This document shows, one piece after another, positions 1-6,782 of a DNA stretch of 64,000 nucleotides. This stretch comes from Mycetocola zhujimingii (GTDB lineage Bacteria > Actinomycetota > Actinomycetes > Actinomycetales > Microbacteriaceae). The number at the start of each line of letters is the position of its first letter. The first letter of the stretch is position 1. The DNA lies in NCBI RefSeq assembly GCF_003065425.1, contig NZ_CP026949.1:1302001-1366000 (forward strand). Reading direction: 5' to 3'. The position numbers and the translations under genes are program-made. Under the pieces are notes generated by a model. It was not told the origin of the DNA. It saw nothing but the letters and a program-made list of their open reading frames with translations, and searched no databases.

Positions 1-728
1 GTGGCACCGAGCTTCTCGGCGAGCTCCACGCTTTCGGCGCGGTTGTCCACGCTGAATGTCACCCGCCAGTGCGGTCGTTCAGAGTCGGATGCCGGCTGCA
101 ACGCTCCGATGACGTCGGCGAACCCGTCGGGAACATCCGCCTGCCTGACGTAGATGTCGGGGTCTGCCGTCGCGGCGAGGTGGTTGCCGTAACCCGGCAC
201 ACTGATCATCGCTTCGAGCCCGGGGCCGAGGTCCGCGTACGTCCAGCCGAACACACCCGTGTAAAAGGCGGATGCCGCGTCAGGGTCCGTTGTGCGCAGG
301 TCGCTGAAATTCCAGGAACCGGGAGTATTCACCGCCTGGGCGCCCAGCCGTCGATAGGGCTGCCAGAGGCGGAACTCGGCGCCCTGTGGGTCTGCGCAGA
401 TGGCCGCGCGGCCACCGGGCCCCACATCGGCCGGGCCCGACAGCACTGTGCCACCGTTCGCGAGCACCGAGTCCGCTGTGGCGTCAGCATCCGTTACTGC
501 GATGTAGGTGTTCCACACGGCGGTTCCCGTGCCGGTGCCGATGGCCGCAACGTCGTCGCCGGCCAGATGGGCGATCAGGTATTGCGCCGGCGCTCCAGGC
601 GGCAAGGCGTTGGTGAACGTCCAGCCGAAAAGTTCGCCGTAGAACACGCTCGCCACTGTTGGATCCGGTTGTTCTGTGTCGACCCAACAGGGCACGCCGT
701 GCGGATAGGTTCGCGGGATTCCCGACAT
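1..728 (-). CDS. VOC-family (glyoxalase-like) protein, 3' end cut by window edge
   Basis: Reading the minus strand from an ATG at 728 gives about 242 residues with no stop before the window edge, so the C-terminus is missing. A GAAGGAG ribosome binding site lies just upstream of the ATG. The protein begins MSGIPRTYPHGVPCWVD and contains two repeated betaalphabeta halves with FYGELFGW and FYTGVFGW, the usual pattern of a tandem vicinal-oxygen-chelate (VOC) protein. Such proteins bind or convert small molecules, often with a metal, and include antibiotic-binding and dioxygenase members. The substrate cannot be told from sequence. It is followed, in the opposite sense, by a strong hairpin shared with the helicase gene. 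Family assignment is confident, specific function is not. Confidence 0.8.
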   Translation of the reverse strand, partial: MSGIPRTYPHGVPCWVDTEQPDPTVASVFYGELFGWTFTNALPPGAPAQYLIAHLAGDDVAAIGTGTGTAVWNTYIAVTDADATADSVLANGGTVLSGPADVGPGGRAAICADPQGAEFRLWQPYRRLGAQAVNTPGSWNFSDLRTTDPDAASAFYTGVFGWTYADLGPGLEAMISVPGYGNHLAATADPDIYVRQADVPDGFADVIGALQPASDSERPHWRVTFSVDNRAESVELAEKLGA

Positions 729-813
729 CGACTCTCCTTCGTCGCGGCAACACGCCTCGCGCGCGCCCCACGGGTCAGGCTAGTCCTCTTCCCCGATCAC
801 GAACAGGCACGAA

Positions 814-855
814 AAAACCGCCCTCCGCTCGACGAGTCGAGTGGAGGGCGGTTTT
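814..855. terminator. Bidirectional intrinsic terminator
   Basis: A 20-bp inverted repeat with one G-T mismatch and a tiny loop is flanked by an A-run on the left and a T-run on the right, so it can act in both directions. On the minus strand it lies immediately after the helicase gene. Confidence 0.75.
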
Positions 856-871
856 CGCACATCGTTCGCGA

Positions 872-2671
872 TCAGCTTCGCGGCTTGCGCGTGTCCTTGT
901 CTTCGCGCCGGGCGGATGCCGAGCGGTCGGGACGGAGTTCGATCAGCTTGCCGCTGATCCGCGTGTCCTTGAGCTTTTCCAGCGTCTCGGGGGAGAGGTT
1001 GGCCGGCAGCTCGACGATCGAGAAGTCGGGCAGGATCTTGATCCCGCCGAAGTCTTCGCGGCTTAGTCCACCCTCGTTCGCGAGGGCACCGACGATCTGG
1101 CGCGGTTCGACCTTCTGGCGCTTGCCAACCTCGATCCGGTATGCGGAAAGCTGCTGGTCGCTCGACCGCGGACGGCGCTCGGGACGCTCGCCGCGTGCCG
1201 GGCGGTCGTTCCTGTCGTTTCCACGGGCGGGGCGGTCATTACGGTCGCCTCGGGCGGCACGGTCGTCGCGCTCCATCCGCTCGCGGTCCCTGCGCTGGTT
1301 GCGCTCGTCCTCTGCCGTCAGCAGGAGGGGCGTTTCGCCCTGTGCGACAACAGCGAGAGCCGCGGCGACATCTGCCTCAGGCACATCGTGGTGTTCGACG
1401 TAGTGGTTGATGATGTCGCGGAACGTCTCGATCCGGTTCGACTGGGTCAGCGCCTCGGTGATGGCGTCGTCGAATCGCGCGAGGCGCGTGACGTTGACGT
1501 CCTCGACGCTCGGCAGCTGCATCTGCGTGAGCGGCTGACGGGTCGCCTTCTCGATCGCGGTGAGCAGGCGGCGTTCACGCGGGGTGACGAAGCTGATCGC
1601 CGCGCCCGATCGGCCAGCGCGGCCGGTGCGGCCGATGCGGTGCACGTAGGACTCGGTGTCGATCGGGATGTCGAAGTTGACCACGTGGCTGATGCGCTCG
1701 ACGTCAAGGCCACGAGCCGCGACATCCGTTGCAACGAGGATGTCGAGCTTGCCCGACTTGAGCTGTTCGACGGTGCGCTCGCGCTGGGCCTGCTGCACGT
1801 CACCGTTGATCGCCGCTGCGGCGTACCCGCGGGCACGGAGCTTTTCGGCGAGGGTCTCGGTCTCGTTCTTGGTGCGGGTGAAGACGATCATGCCCTCGAA
1901 GTTCTCGACCTCGAGGATGCGGGTGAGCGCATCGACCTTCTGCGGGTACGACACCATGAGGTACCGCTGTGTGGTGTTCGCTGAGGTCGTCGTCTTGTTC
2001 TTGACGGTGATCTCTTCGGGGTCGTGCAGGTACTTCTTGGAGATCCGTCGGATCTGCGCCGGCATGGTGGCGGAGAACAGTGCCACCTGCTTGTCTTCGG
2101 GGGTGTCGGCGAGGATCGTCTCTACGTCTTCGGCGAAGCCCATCTTGAGCATCTCGTCGGCCTCATCGAGCACGAGGTACTTGAGCTGCGAGAGGTCGAG
2201 TGTGCCCTTCTCCAGGTGGTCCATGATGCGGCCGGGCGTACCGACGACAATGTGGACACCGCGACGGAGAGCCGACAGCTGAACGCCGTAGCCCTGTCCG
2301 CCGTAGACCGGGAGAACGTGCACGCCGCGCATGCCACCGGCGTAGCTCTCGAATGCCTCACAGACCTGGAGCGCGAGCTCACGGGTCGGTGCGAGGACGA
2401 GCGCCTGCGGGGTTTTCTGCGACATGTCGAGGCGGGAAAGGATCGGCAGGGCGAACGCTGCGGTCTTTCCCGTGCCCGTCTGCGCGAGGCCAACGACGTC
2501 GCGGCCCTCGAGGAGGACGGGAATGGTAGCTGCCTGAATAGCGGAGGGGGTTTCGTACCCGACTGCCTTGAGGCCTTTAAGAACTGAGTCGCTCAGTCCA
2601 AGATCGGAAAATGTGAGAGCTTCGCGGGCAGTTTCTGCCTCGCTCAGCGTCGTCGTGTCAGAAGACGTCAT
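872..2671 (-). CDS. deaD: DEAD-box ATP-dependent RNA helicase (DeaD/CsdA type)
   Basis: The 599-residue product unwinds structured RNA, probably in ribosome assembly and cold adaptation. All core motifs are visible in order: a Q motif ending GYETPSAIQ, Walker A AQTGTGKT, PTRELALQ, TPGRIMDHL, VLDEADEML, SAT, and HRIGRTGR. A low-complexity Arg/Asp/Asn-rich linker follows, then a C-terminal DbpA-like RNA-binding domain that includes EDFGGIKILPDFSIVELP. This layout and length fit DeaD rather than RhlE. The frame is open to 2710, but I chose the ATG at 2671 because a TTGACA element falls on 2705-2710, which makes the earlier codon likely promoter DNA, and because homologues start near MTSSDTTTLS. 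The gene is alone, ending at the bidirectional terminator. Confidence 0.93.
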   Translation of the reverse strand: MTSSDTTTLSEAETAREALTFSDLGLSDSVLKGLKAVGYETPSAIQAATIPVLLEGRDVVGLAQTGTGKTAAFALPILSRLDMSQKTPQALVLAPTRELALQVCEAFESYAGGMRGVHVLPVYGGQGYGVQLSALRRGVHIVVGTPGRIMDHLEKGTLDLSQLKYLVLDEADEMLKMGFAEDVETILADTPEDKQVALFSATMPAQIRRISKKYLHDPEEITVKNKTTTSANTTQRYLMVSYPQKVDALTRILEVENFEGMIVFTRTKNETETLAEKLRARGYAAAAINGDVQQAQRERTVEQLKSGKLDILVATDVAARGLDVERISHVVNFDIPIDTESYVHRIGRTGRAGRSGAAISFVTPRERRLLTAIEKATRQPLTQMQLPSVEDVNVTRLARFDDAITEALTQSNRIETFRDIINHYVEHHDVPEADVAAALAVVAQGETPLLLTAEDERNQRRDRERMERDDRAARGDRNDRPARGNDRNDRPARGERPERRPRSSDQQLSAYRIEVGKRQKVEPRQIVGALANEGGLSREDFGGIKILPDFSIVELPANLSPETLEKLKDTRISGKLIELRPDRSASARREDKDTRKPRS

Positions 2672-2883
2672 AGGTTCAACGGTAGCCCCTCTTGGGGGAT
2701 GCCGTGTCAAGAGGCTATTGTGTGCGTCGGCTGCGGGGGCGCAAATGGATCAAACTCGCACGTTTGCGCGAATATCGCTGACCGGGATGCGTTACACGGG
2801 TAAGCATTTCTTCGTGACGATCGCGTGCCAGCGCCCTCGTGGCATCCGCCCCGCAGGCCACAGCTCAGGGCCACAATGGGGAC

Positions 2884-3435
2884 ATGCCTTCAGTGACCCA
2901 GGTTGTCCGCTCGGTTCTTGCTCCACTGACCCGCACTCGCGTGTTCCGTGCGGCCGGACCGCGGCTGCTGCCGGTCGCTGAACGGCTACTGGAGCGGCTA
3001 ACCGGTGGCCGGGTCCAGGTCAGCGGCCTGCTCGTGCCGTCGCTGGTGCTGCAGTCGGTCGGCGCTCGGAGCGGCGAGGAGCGACTGACACCCCTGATGT
3101 ACACGCCGGACGGCCGTGGCCGTGCGATCGTCGCCGGGACGAGTTTCGCCCGGGAACGGCATCCGGCGTGGACCTACAACCTCCTCGCGCACCCGGATGC
3201 TGTCATCACTGTGAAGGGTCGTCGGCGACTCGCGGTGCACGCGACGCTCCTGGAGGACGACGCGGACCGGGAGCGCGCGTGGCGCCTGATCGAGCGGCAG
3301 TGGCCCGGGTACCGCAGCTACGAACGCAACTCCGGTCGGCGGGTTCGCCTGTTCGTCCTGCAGCCGGTGCGCGAACTGGCACAGGATGCCGCGGGGCGCG
3401 ACGGCGGGATATCGGCGGATGCAACCGGTGGCTAG
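2884..3435 (+). CDS. Nitroreductase/deazaflavin-dependent oxidoreductase-like protein
   Basis: The 183-residue protein belongs to the DDN-like split-barrel family, whose studied members use reduced coenzyme F420. Supporting features are the LVLQSVGARSGEERLTPLMY segment, which matches the conserved G-x-R-S-G-x-x-R region, and later HPAWTYNLLAHPDAVITVKG, which is the classic family signature. The ATG at 2884 is preferred over the in-frame ATG at 2839 because the family begins shortly before this strand, although the ribosome binding site is weak (GGGG). It is a single gene between divergent neighbours. An F420-type LLM enzyme at 27.9 kb agrees with F420 use by this organism. The true substrate is unknown, and some family members bind other cofactors such as heme. 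Confidence 0.85.
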   Translation: MPSVTQVVRSVLAPLTRTRVFRAAGPRLLPVAERLLERLTGGRVQVSGLLVPSLVLQSVGARSGEERLTPLMYTPDGRGRAIVAGTSFARERHPAWTYNLLAHPDAVITVKGRRRLAVHATLLEDDADRERAWRLIERQWPGYRSYERNSGRRVRLFVLQPVRELAQDAAGRDGGISADATGG

Positions 3436-3456
3436 GCGCCAACCGGAGCTGCGGGG

Positions 3457-3885
3457 TCAGACAGCGAAGATCGCTGAGTTCGATTCGGGATCGATGGGAA
3501 GCGATGTGTGCTCGTGGACGATCCGCCACGCGCCGTTCTGCCGTTCGAGCCCGACACTGAAGCGATTGGTCATCGAGTGCAGCCGTTCGCCATCGGGGGA
3601 AATCGCGGAGAAGGTCGCGTCGGCGTGGCCAAACGCGACGTCATCGCCGACGAACGTCCTGAGGTCCGTGAACTCGACCCGAACCGATGTGTCGCCCAGC
3701 GAGTTGAACCATCCCGTCGCCATCGCGCGCCAGGCCTCAATGCCCAGGTACTGCCATTGCTCCCAGGAGTCGAAAACGTGCACATCGTCCGCGTAGATGG
3801 CGGCGAACGCACTGACATCGCGGGCAGCTACCGCGGCGCGATATGCCTCGAGGACGGCAGTCACCGGGTTCGTGTTCGCGCTCAT
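3457..3885 (-). CDS. SnoaL/NTF2-like (DUF4440-type) protein
   Basis: The 142-residue product has the cone-shaped NTF2-like fold pattern: an N-terminal helix ([20 protein letters not shown]), an acidic turn [10 protein letters not shown], and C-terminal strands [20 protein letters not shown]. This matches SnoaL/calcium-calmodulin kinase II association-type families, which are used as enzymes, binding scaffolds or stress proteins. A clear AAGGGAG site precedes the ATG. It is convergent with the nitroreductase-like gene (21 bp between stops) and divergent from msrA. No catalytic residue set is diagnostic, so substrate and role are unassigned. Confidence 0.8.
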   Translation of the reverse strand: MSANTNPVTAVLEAYRAAVAARDVSAFAAIYADDVHVFDSWEQWQYLGIEAWRAMATGWFNSLGDTSVRVEFTDLRTFVGDDVAFGHADATFSAISPDGERLHSMTNRFSVGLERQNGAWRIVHEHTSLPIDPESNSAIFAV

Positions 3886-4103
3886 GTCTGACTCCCTTGT
3901 CGTCGTGTTGTCGTCGCGTTGTTGCGAATGCTAGCGGGGTCGACCGGCGGCGGGCCAGAGGTCCGTGTGTGACGTGCACCGCGACATCCGCCCGCCATCG
4001 GCGTTCGGAGACCCACGGCTGGTATTCAGGAACGAGGGAACACGAAGGGTGTCGCGTGCGTTCTCCTTCTCCGGCAGACTGTTTTGAGACAAGGGAGCCA
4101 CTT

Positions 4104-4625
4104 ATGACGAACACAACACAGACCGCGATTCTCGCCGGCGGATGCTTCTGGGGTGCCCAGGAGCTGCTGCGCAAGCGTCCTGGAGTGATTTCCACCCGCG
4201 TCGGATACTCCGGCGGCGACACCCCCAACGCGACGTACCGCAACCACGGCACACACGCTGAGGCCGTGGAGATCGTCTTCGACCCCGAGCAGATCTCGTA
4301 CCGTGATCTGCTGGAGTTCTTCTTCCAGATCCACGACCCCTCCACCAAGAACCGCCAGGGGAACGACGTGGGCATGAGCTACCGCTCGGCGATCTTCTAC
4401 CTCGACGATGAGCAGAAGCGAGTGGCGCTCGACACGATCGCCGATGTGGACGCGTCAGGCCTCTGGCCGGGACCGGTCGTCACCGAGGTCACCCCGGCAG
4501 GCGACTTCTGGGAGGCCGAGGAGGAGCACCAGGACTACCTGGAGAAGTACCCGAACGGATACACCTGCCACTTCGTGCGCCCGGGGTGGAAGCTCCCGCA
4601 CCGTGAGGCGGAGCGCGTCTCCTAG
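4104..4625 (+). CDS. msrA: Peptide-methionine (S)-S-oxide reductase MsrA
   Basis: The 173-residue enzyme reduces methionine-S-sulfoxide in proteins and free methionine, repairing oxidative damage in the cytoplasm. The active-site GGCFWG motif is at residues 12-17, with catalytic Cys14. Downstream are [12 protein letters not shown] and [14 protein letters not shown], both standard for MsrA, and the final EYPNGY-type motif is present as [10 protein letters not shown]. The frame is open from 3843, but the ATG at 4104 has an AAGGGAG site seven bases upstream and gives the family's usual N-terminus. A strong terminator follows, so the gene is probably transcribed alone. No MsrB is adjacent. Confidence 0.96.
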   Translation: MTNTTQTAILAGGCFWGAQELLRKRPGVISTRVGYSGGDTPNATYRNHGTHAEAVEIVFDPEQISYRDLLEFFFQIHDPSTKNRQGNDVGMSYRSAIFYLDDEQKRVALDTIADVDASGLWPGPVVTEVTPAGDFWEAEEEHQDYLEKYPNGYTCHFVRPGWKLPHREAERVS

Positions 4626-4671
4626 GTTCAGTTCGATGCGCCCTGGCGGTTAACGCCAGGTGCACGTCACG

Positions 4672-4703
4672 AAACGCCGCGGCCCAGTGCCGCGGCGTTT
4701 TGT
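4672..4703. terminator. Intrinsic terminator after msrA
   Basis: A perfect 12-bp stem (AAACGCCGCGGC pairing with GCCGCGGCGTTT) with a 5-base loop is followed by TTG. It has an A-run on its left arm, so it may also serve the convergent DUF72 gene that stops at 4724. Confidence 0.75.
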
Positions 4704-4723
4704 CGTTAACGAGGGCGGGTGGC

Positions 4724-5449
4724 TCAGCCGACCATTGAGCGCAGGGTGATCGCGTTCCGAACCGCGTTGCCGCCACCATCGTTGTTGAAGTAGACGTAGA
4801 CATCCGTTCCGGCGTCACGCCATTCGCGCAGCCGGTCGGCCCACCAGGCGAGGTCACGGTCGGAATATGAGCCGCCATAGAGATGATCGTGGTCGGGGCC
4901 GTGCATGCGGACATAGGCGACGGATGCCGTGACCCGCAGCACGCAGGGAAGGCCTGCGCCGCTCATCACGCAGTAGGCAGCACCGTGGGACTCGAGCAGC
5001 CGGTAGACGCCTTCGTCGTGCCAGCTGGGATGCCGGAACTCGACGGCGACGGTGATCCAGTTGGGCAGGCGCCCGAGGAAATAATCGAGCCTCGCGTCGT
5101 CGCGCTCGAGCGACGGCGGCAACTGGACCAGGAGCACGGCGCGCTTGTCGCCGAGTTCGTGCCAGGCGTGGGCGATCCTGTCGATCCAGGCCTCTGGTGC
5201 GTAGAGCTTCTTGCCGTGGGTGAGTCCTCGCGGGGCTTTCACCGAGAGCCGGAAGCCCGGCGGAAGTCGGTTGCGCCAGCTCGCGAACGAGGCGTCGCGC
5301 GGCCAGCGGTAGAAGCTCGCGTTGAGCTCCACGGTGTCGAAGGTGCTCACGTAGTGCGGGAGGCGGTGCCAGCGGGGGAGTCCTGACGGATAGAGAACGC
5401 CGTCCCAGTGGTCGTAGCTCCAGCCTGAGGTGCCGATGTGAATGCCCAT
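4724..5449 (-). CDS. DUF72 (YecE-like) family protein, copy 1
   Basis: This 241-residue protein has the DUF72 TIM-barrel pattern: GTSGWSYDHWDGVLYP at the N-terminus, FDTVELNASFYRWP, FRLSVKAPRGLTH, VLLVQLPPSLERD, and near the end VYVYFNNDGGGNAVRNA. YecE-like proteins have no firmly established reaction, although the fold resembles sugar-phosphate isomerases or endonuclease IV-like barrels. It is a single gene convergent with msrA across a shared terminator. A second, more divergent DUF72 protein lies at 13.98 kb beside a repair-like gene. The family call is firm, the function open. Confidence 0.88.
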   Translation of the reverse strand: MGIHIGTSGWSYDHWDGVLYPSGLPRWHRLPHYVSTFDTVELNASFYRWPRDASFASWRNRLPPGFRLSVKAPRGLTHGKKLYAPEAWIDRIAHAWHELGDKRAVLLVQLPPSLERDDARLDYFLGRLPNWITVAVEFRHPSWHDEGVYRLLESHGAAYCVMSGAGLPCVLRVTASVAYVRMHGPDHDHLYGGSYSDRDLAWWADRLREWRDAGTDVYVYFNNDGGGNAVRNAITLRSMVG

Positions 5450-5516
5450 CCGACCTCGCTCTCGTCAGCCTCCACGCTAATCCATTGCGGCGCGCGGGCG
5501 GGCGGCTGGCGTGCGA

Positions 5517-5547
5517 AGGTGGCGGTGGTATCGAACCACCGCCACCT
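5517..5547 (-). terminator. Hairpin after the SRPBCC gene, possible terminator
   Basis: A perfect 13-bp inverted repeat (AGGTGGCGGTGGT and its complement) around a 5-base loop sits 25 bp beyond the SRPBCC stop. There is no T-run on the minus strand, so it may be a T-less actinobacterial terminator or an RNA-stabilising stem. Confidence 0.5.
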
Positions 5548-5571
5548 CCGTCGCGACTCAGCCGCCGCGCG

Positions 5572-6072
5572 CTAGTGCGAAACGGCTGACTCCGCGAGGA
5601 CCGCGTCGATCTGGCCGAGAGCCTCAGTCAAACCTTCCACCATTCCCATCTCGACCATCGCTTCGAGTTGCTCGGTACTACTGAAAGTGTTGACCAGGGT
5701 CATCCGGGTGCCGCCATCGAAGGGTTCGAGGGTGGCCACGACCGCGGCGACATCGTCGACGTCGAGTGGGTCGCCGTTATCGTCGGCAAACCCGTCAACG
5801 AATTCGAGGCGATTCGGGGCATCCATCGCTATGAATTTCCACCAGCCCCGCGGTTTCGCTCCATCCGGGGTGGTCATGTAGTAGCGCGCTTCGCCGCCCG
5901 GCGTGAACTCGAATCGCTCGAATGTGGCGGGGACGGTGGGCGGTCCCCACCAGCGTTCGAGCTGCCGCGGGTCTTCCCAGACCTGCCAGACACGCTCAGC
6001 TGGCGCCTCGAACTCGGTGATGAAGGTCAGGGTGAGGTTTTCGACATCCGTACGTGAATTGACAAGAGTCAC
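5572..6072 (-). CDS. SRPBCC (AHSA1-type) domain protein
   Basis: The 166-residue product carries the AHSA1/START-like helix-grip fold signature: FEAPAERVWQVWEDPRQLERWWGPP, then GGEARYYMTTPDG, then a late MTLVNTF strand and a long C-terminal helix. These proteins bind hydrophobic ligands in a deep cavity. The gene overlaps the ArsR-family gene by 4 bp (ATGA), so the two are translationally coupled. ArsR plus SRPBCC is a widespread actinobacterial pair in which the regulator probably senses the same compound the SRPBCC protein handles. That link is inferred from context, and the ligand is unknown. Confidence 0.88.
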   Translation of the reverse strand: MTLVNSRTDVENLTLTFITEFEAPAERVWQVWEDPRQLERWWGPPTVPATFERFEFTPGGEARYYMTTPDGAKPRGWWKFIAMDAPNRLEFVDGFADDNGDPLDVDDVAAVVATLEPFDGGTRMTLVNTFSSTEQLEAMVEMGMVEGLTEALGQIDAVLAESAVSH

Positions 6073-6419
6073 TTGTCGCTTCCTTTCTCAGGCTCGGAGA
6101 GGATCTCCCCGATGCGACTGGCACGGTCGTGCCAGATCTTTTCGTAGGCGTCGAGCAGCTGGGCTGCCCGACGAAGCGCTTCGGTGTTTCCGTGCACGAT
6201 CTGCTCCCGACCTCGACGCTCCTTGGTGACCAACATCGCGCGCTCGAGCACCGCTACATGTTTCTGGACTGCGGCGAAGCTCATGTCGTAGTGCCCCGCG
6301 AGGTCGGAGACCGACTGCTCGCGGCGCAGTGTGTGCGCAACGATGTCTCGGCGGGTCGTGTCTGCCAGTGCCTGGAAGATGCGGTCCACCGCGATGTCAC
6401 TCAGCTCATGTACAACCAT
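6069..6419 (-). CDS. ArsR-family winged-helix repressor
   Basis: The 116-residue protein has the ArsR/SmtB fold: IFQALADTTRRDIVAHTLRR, recognition helix region SVSDLAGHYDMSFAAVQKHV, and the wing LVTKERRGREQIVHG. The metal-binding ELCVCDL motif of true metal sensors is absent, as expected for the SRPBCC-coupled subgroup. The frame is open to 6626, but the ATG at 6419 gives the family's normal N-terminus. No ribosome binding site is visible and a palindrome covers the start, so the message may be leaderless. It is the first gene of a two-gene operon with the SRPBCC protein. Autorepression is likely. Confidence 0.88.
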   Translation of the reverse strand: MVVHELSDIAVDRIFQALADTTRRDIVAHTLRREQSVSDLAGHYDMSFAAVQKHVAVLERAMLVTKERRGREQIVHGNTEALRRAAQLLDAYEKIWHDRASRIGEILSEPEKGSDK

Positions 6420-6428
6420 TTGGTTGTA
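6411..6428. promoter_or_regulatory. Palindromic operator candidate over the arsR start codon
   Basis: TACAACCA-2-TGGTTGTA is a perfect 8-bp inverted repeat. The ArsR ATG (6417-6419) lies inside the left arm and the spacer. Position and symmetry fit a dimeric winged-helix repressor site, and similar CAACCA-N2-TGGTTG palindromes are familiar upstream of ArsR/SRPBCC operons (from memory). Confidence 0.6.
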
Positions 6429-6782
6429 GGTTAGCAGGTCGGTTCGGGGTGCGCTAGGGGTTGGTGTGGGGAGCTGGGGAGCGGATGCCTGGGGTCGATG
6501 TCTTCGACGTGCAGGGCGATATCGATTCGAATCGATTTGGACCCCGGCGGAACACGCGTCACCAATGTAGACAATGACTGGATAGTGAGTTGCAATGATC
6601 TTTGCGACGGATAGATTAGCACGCATTCGCCCGTGATTCCGGGGTTCGCGTGATCAGGGTTGCACTTGATGTGGTCGGACCGGGTTCGGCGGGGATTGGT
6701 TTCTCGGCCATCCGGCAGGAAGTTTCTGCGGACTTTAGTAGAAACTACTTTCGAATTTAAGGTTGATGCGATATTATGAAGT
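6420..6782. other. Divergent intergenic region between arsR and the DUF222-HNH gene
   Basis: This 363-bp stretch has no supportable gene. Open frames through it are extensions of shadows. It is locally less GC-rich towards the right end. It holds a perfect 16-bp palindrome ATCGATTCGAATCGAT at 6521-6536, the right part of the ArsR operator, and a small inverted repeat AGTAG-AAA-CTACT near 6737. Promoters for both flanking genes must lie here, but I cannot assign -35/-10 boxes with confidence. Confidence 0.6.
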
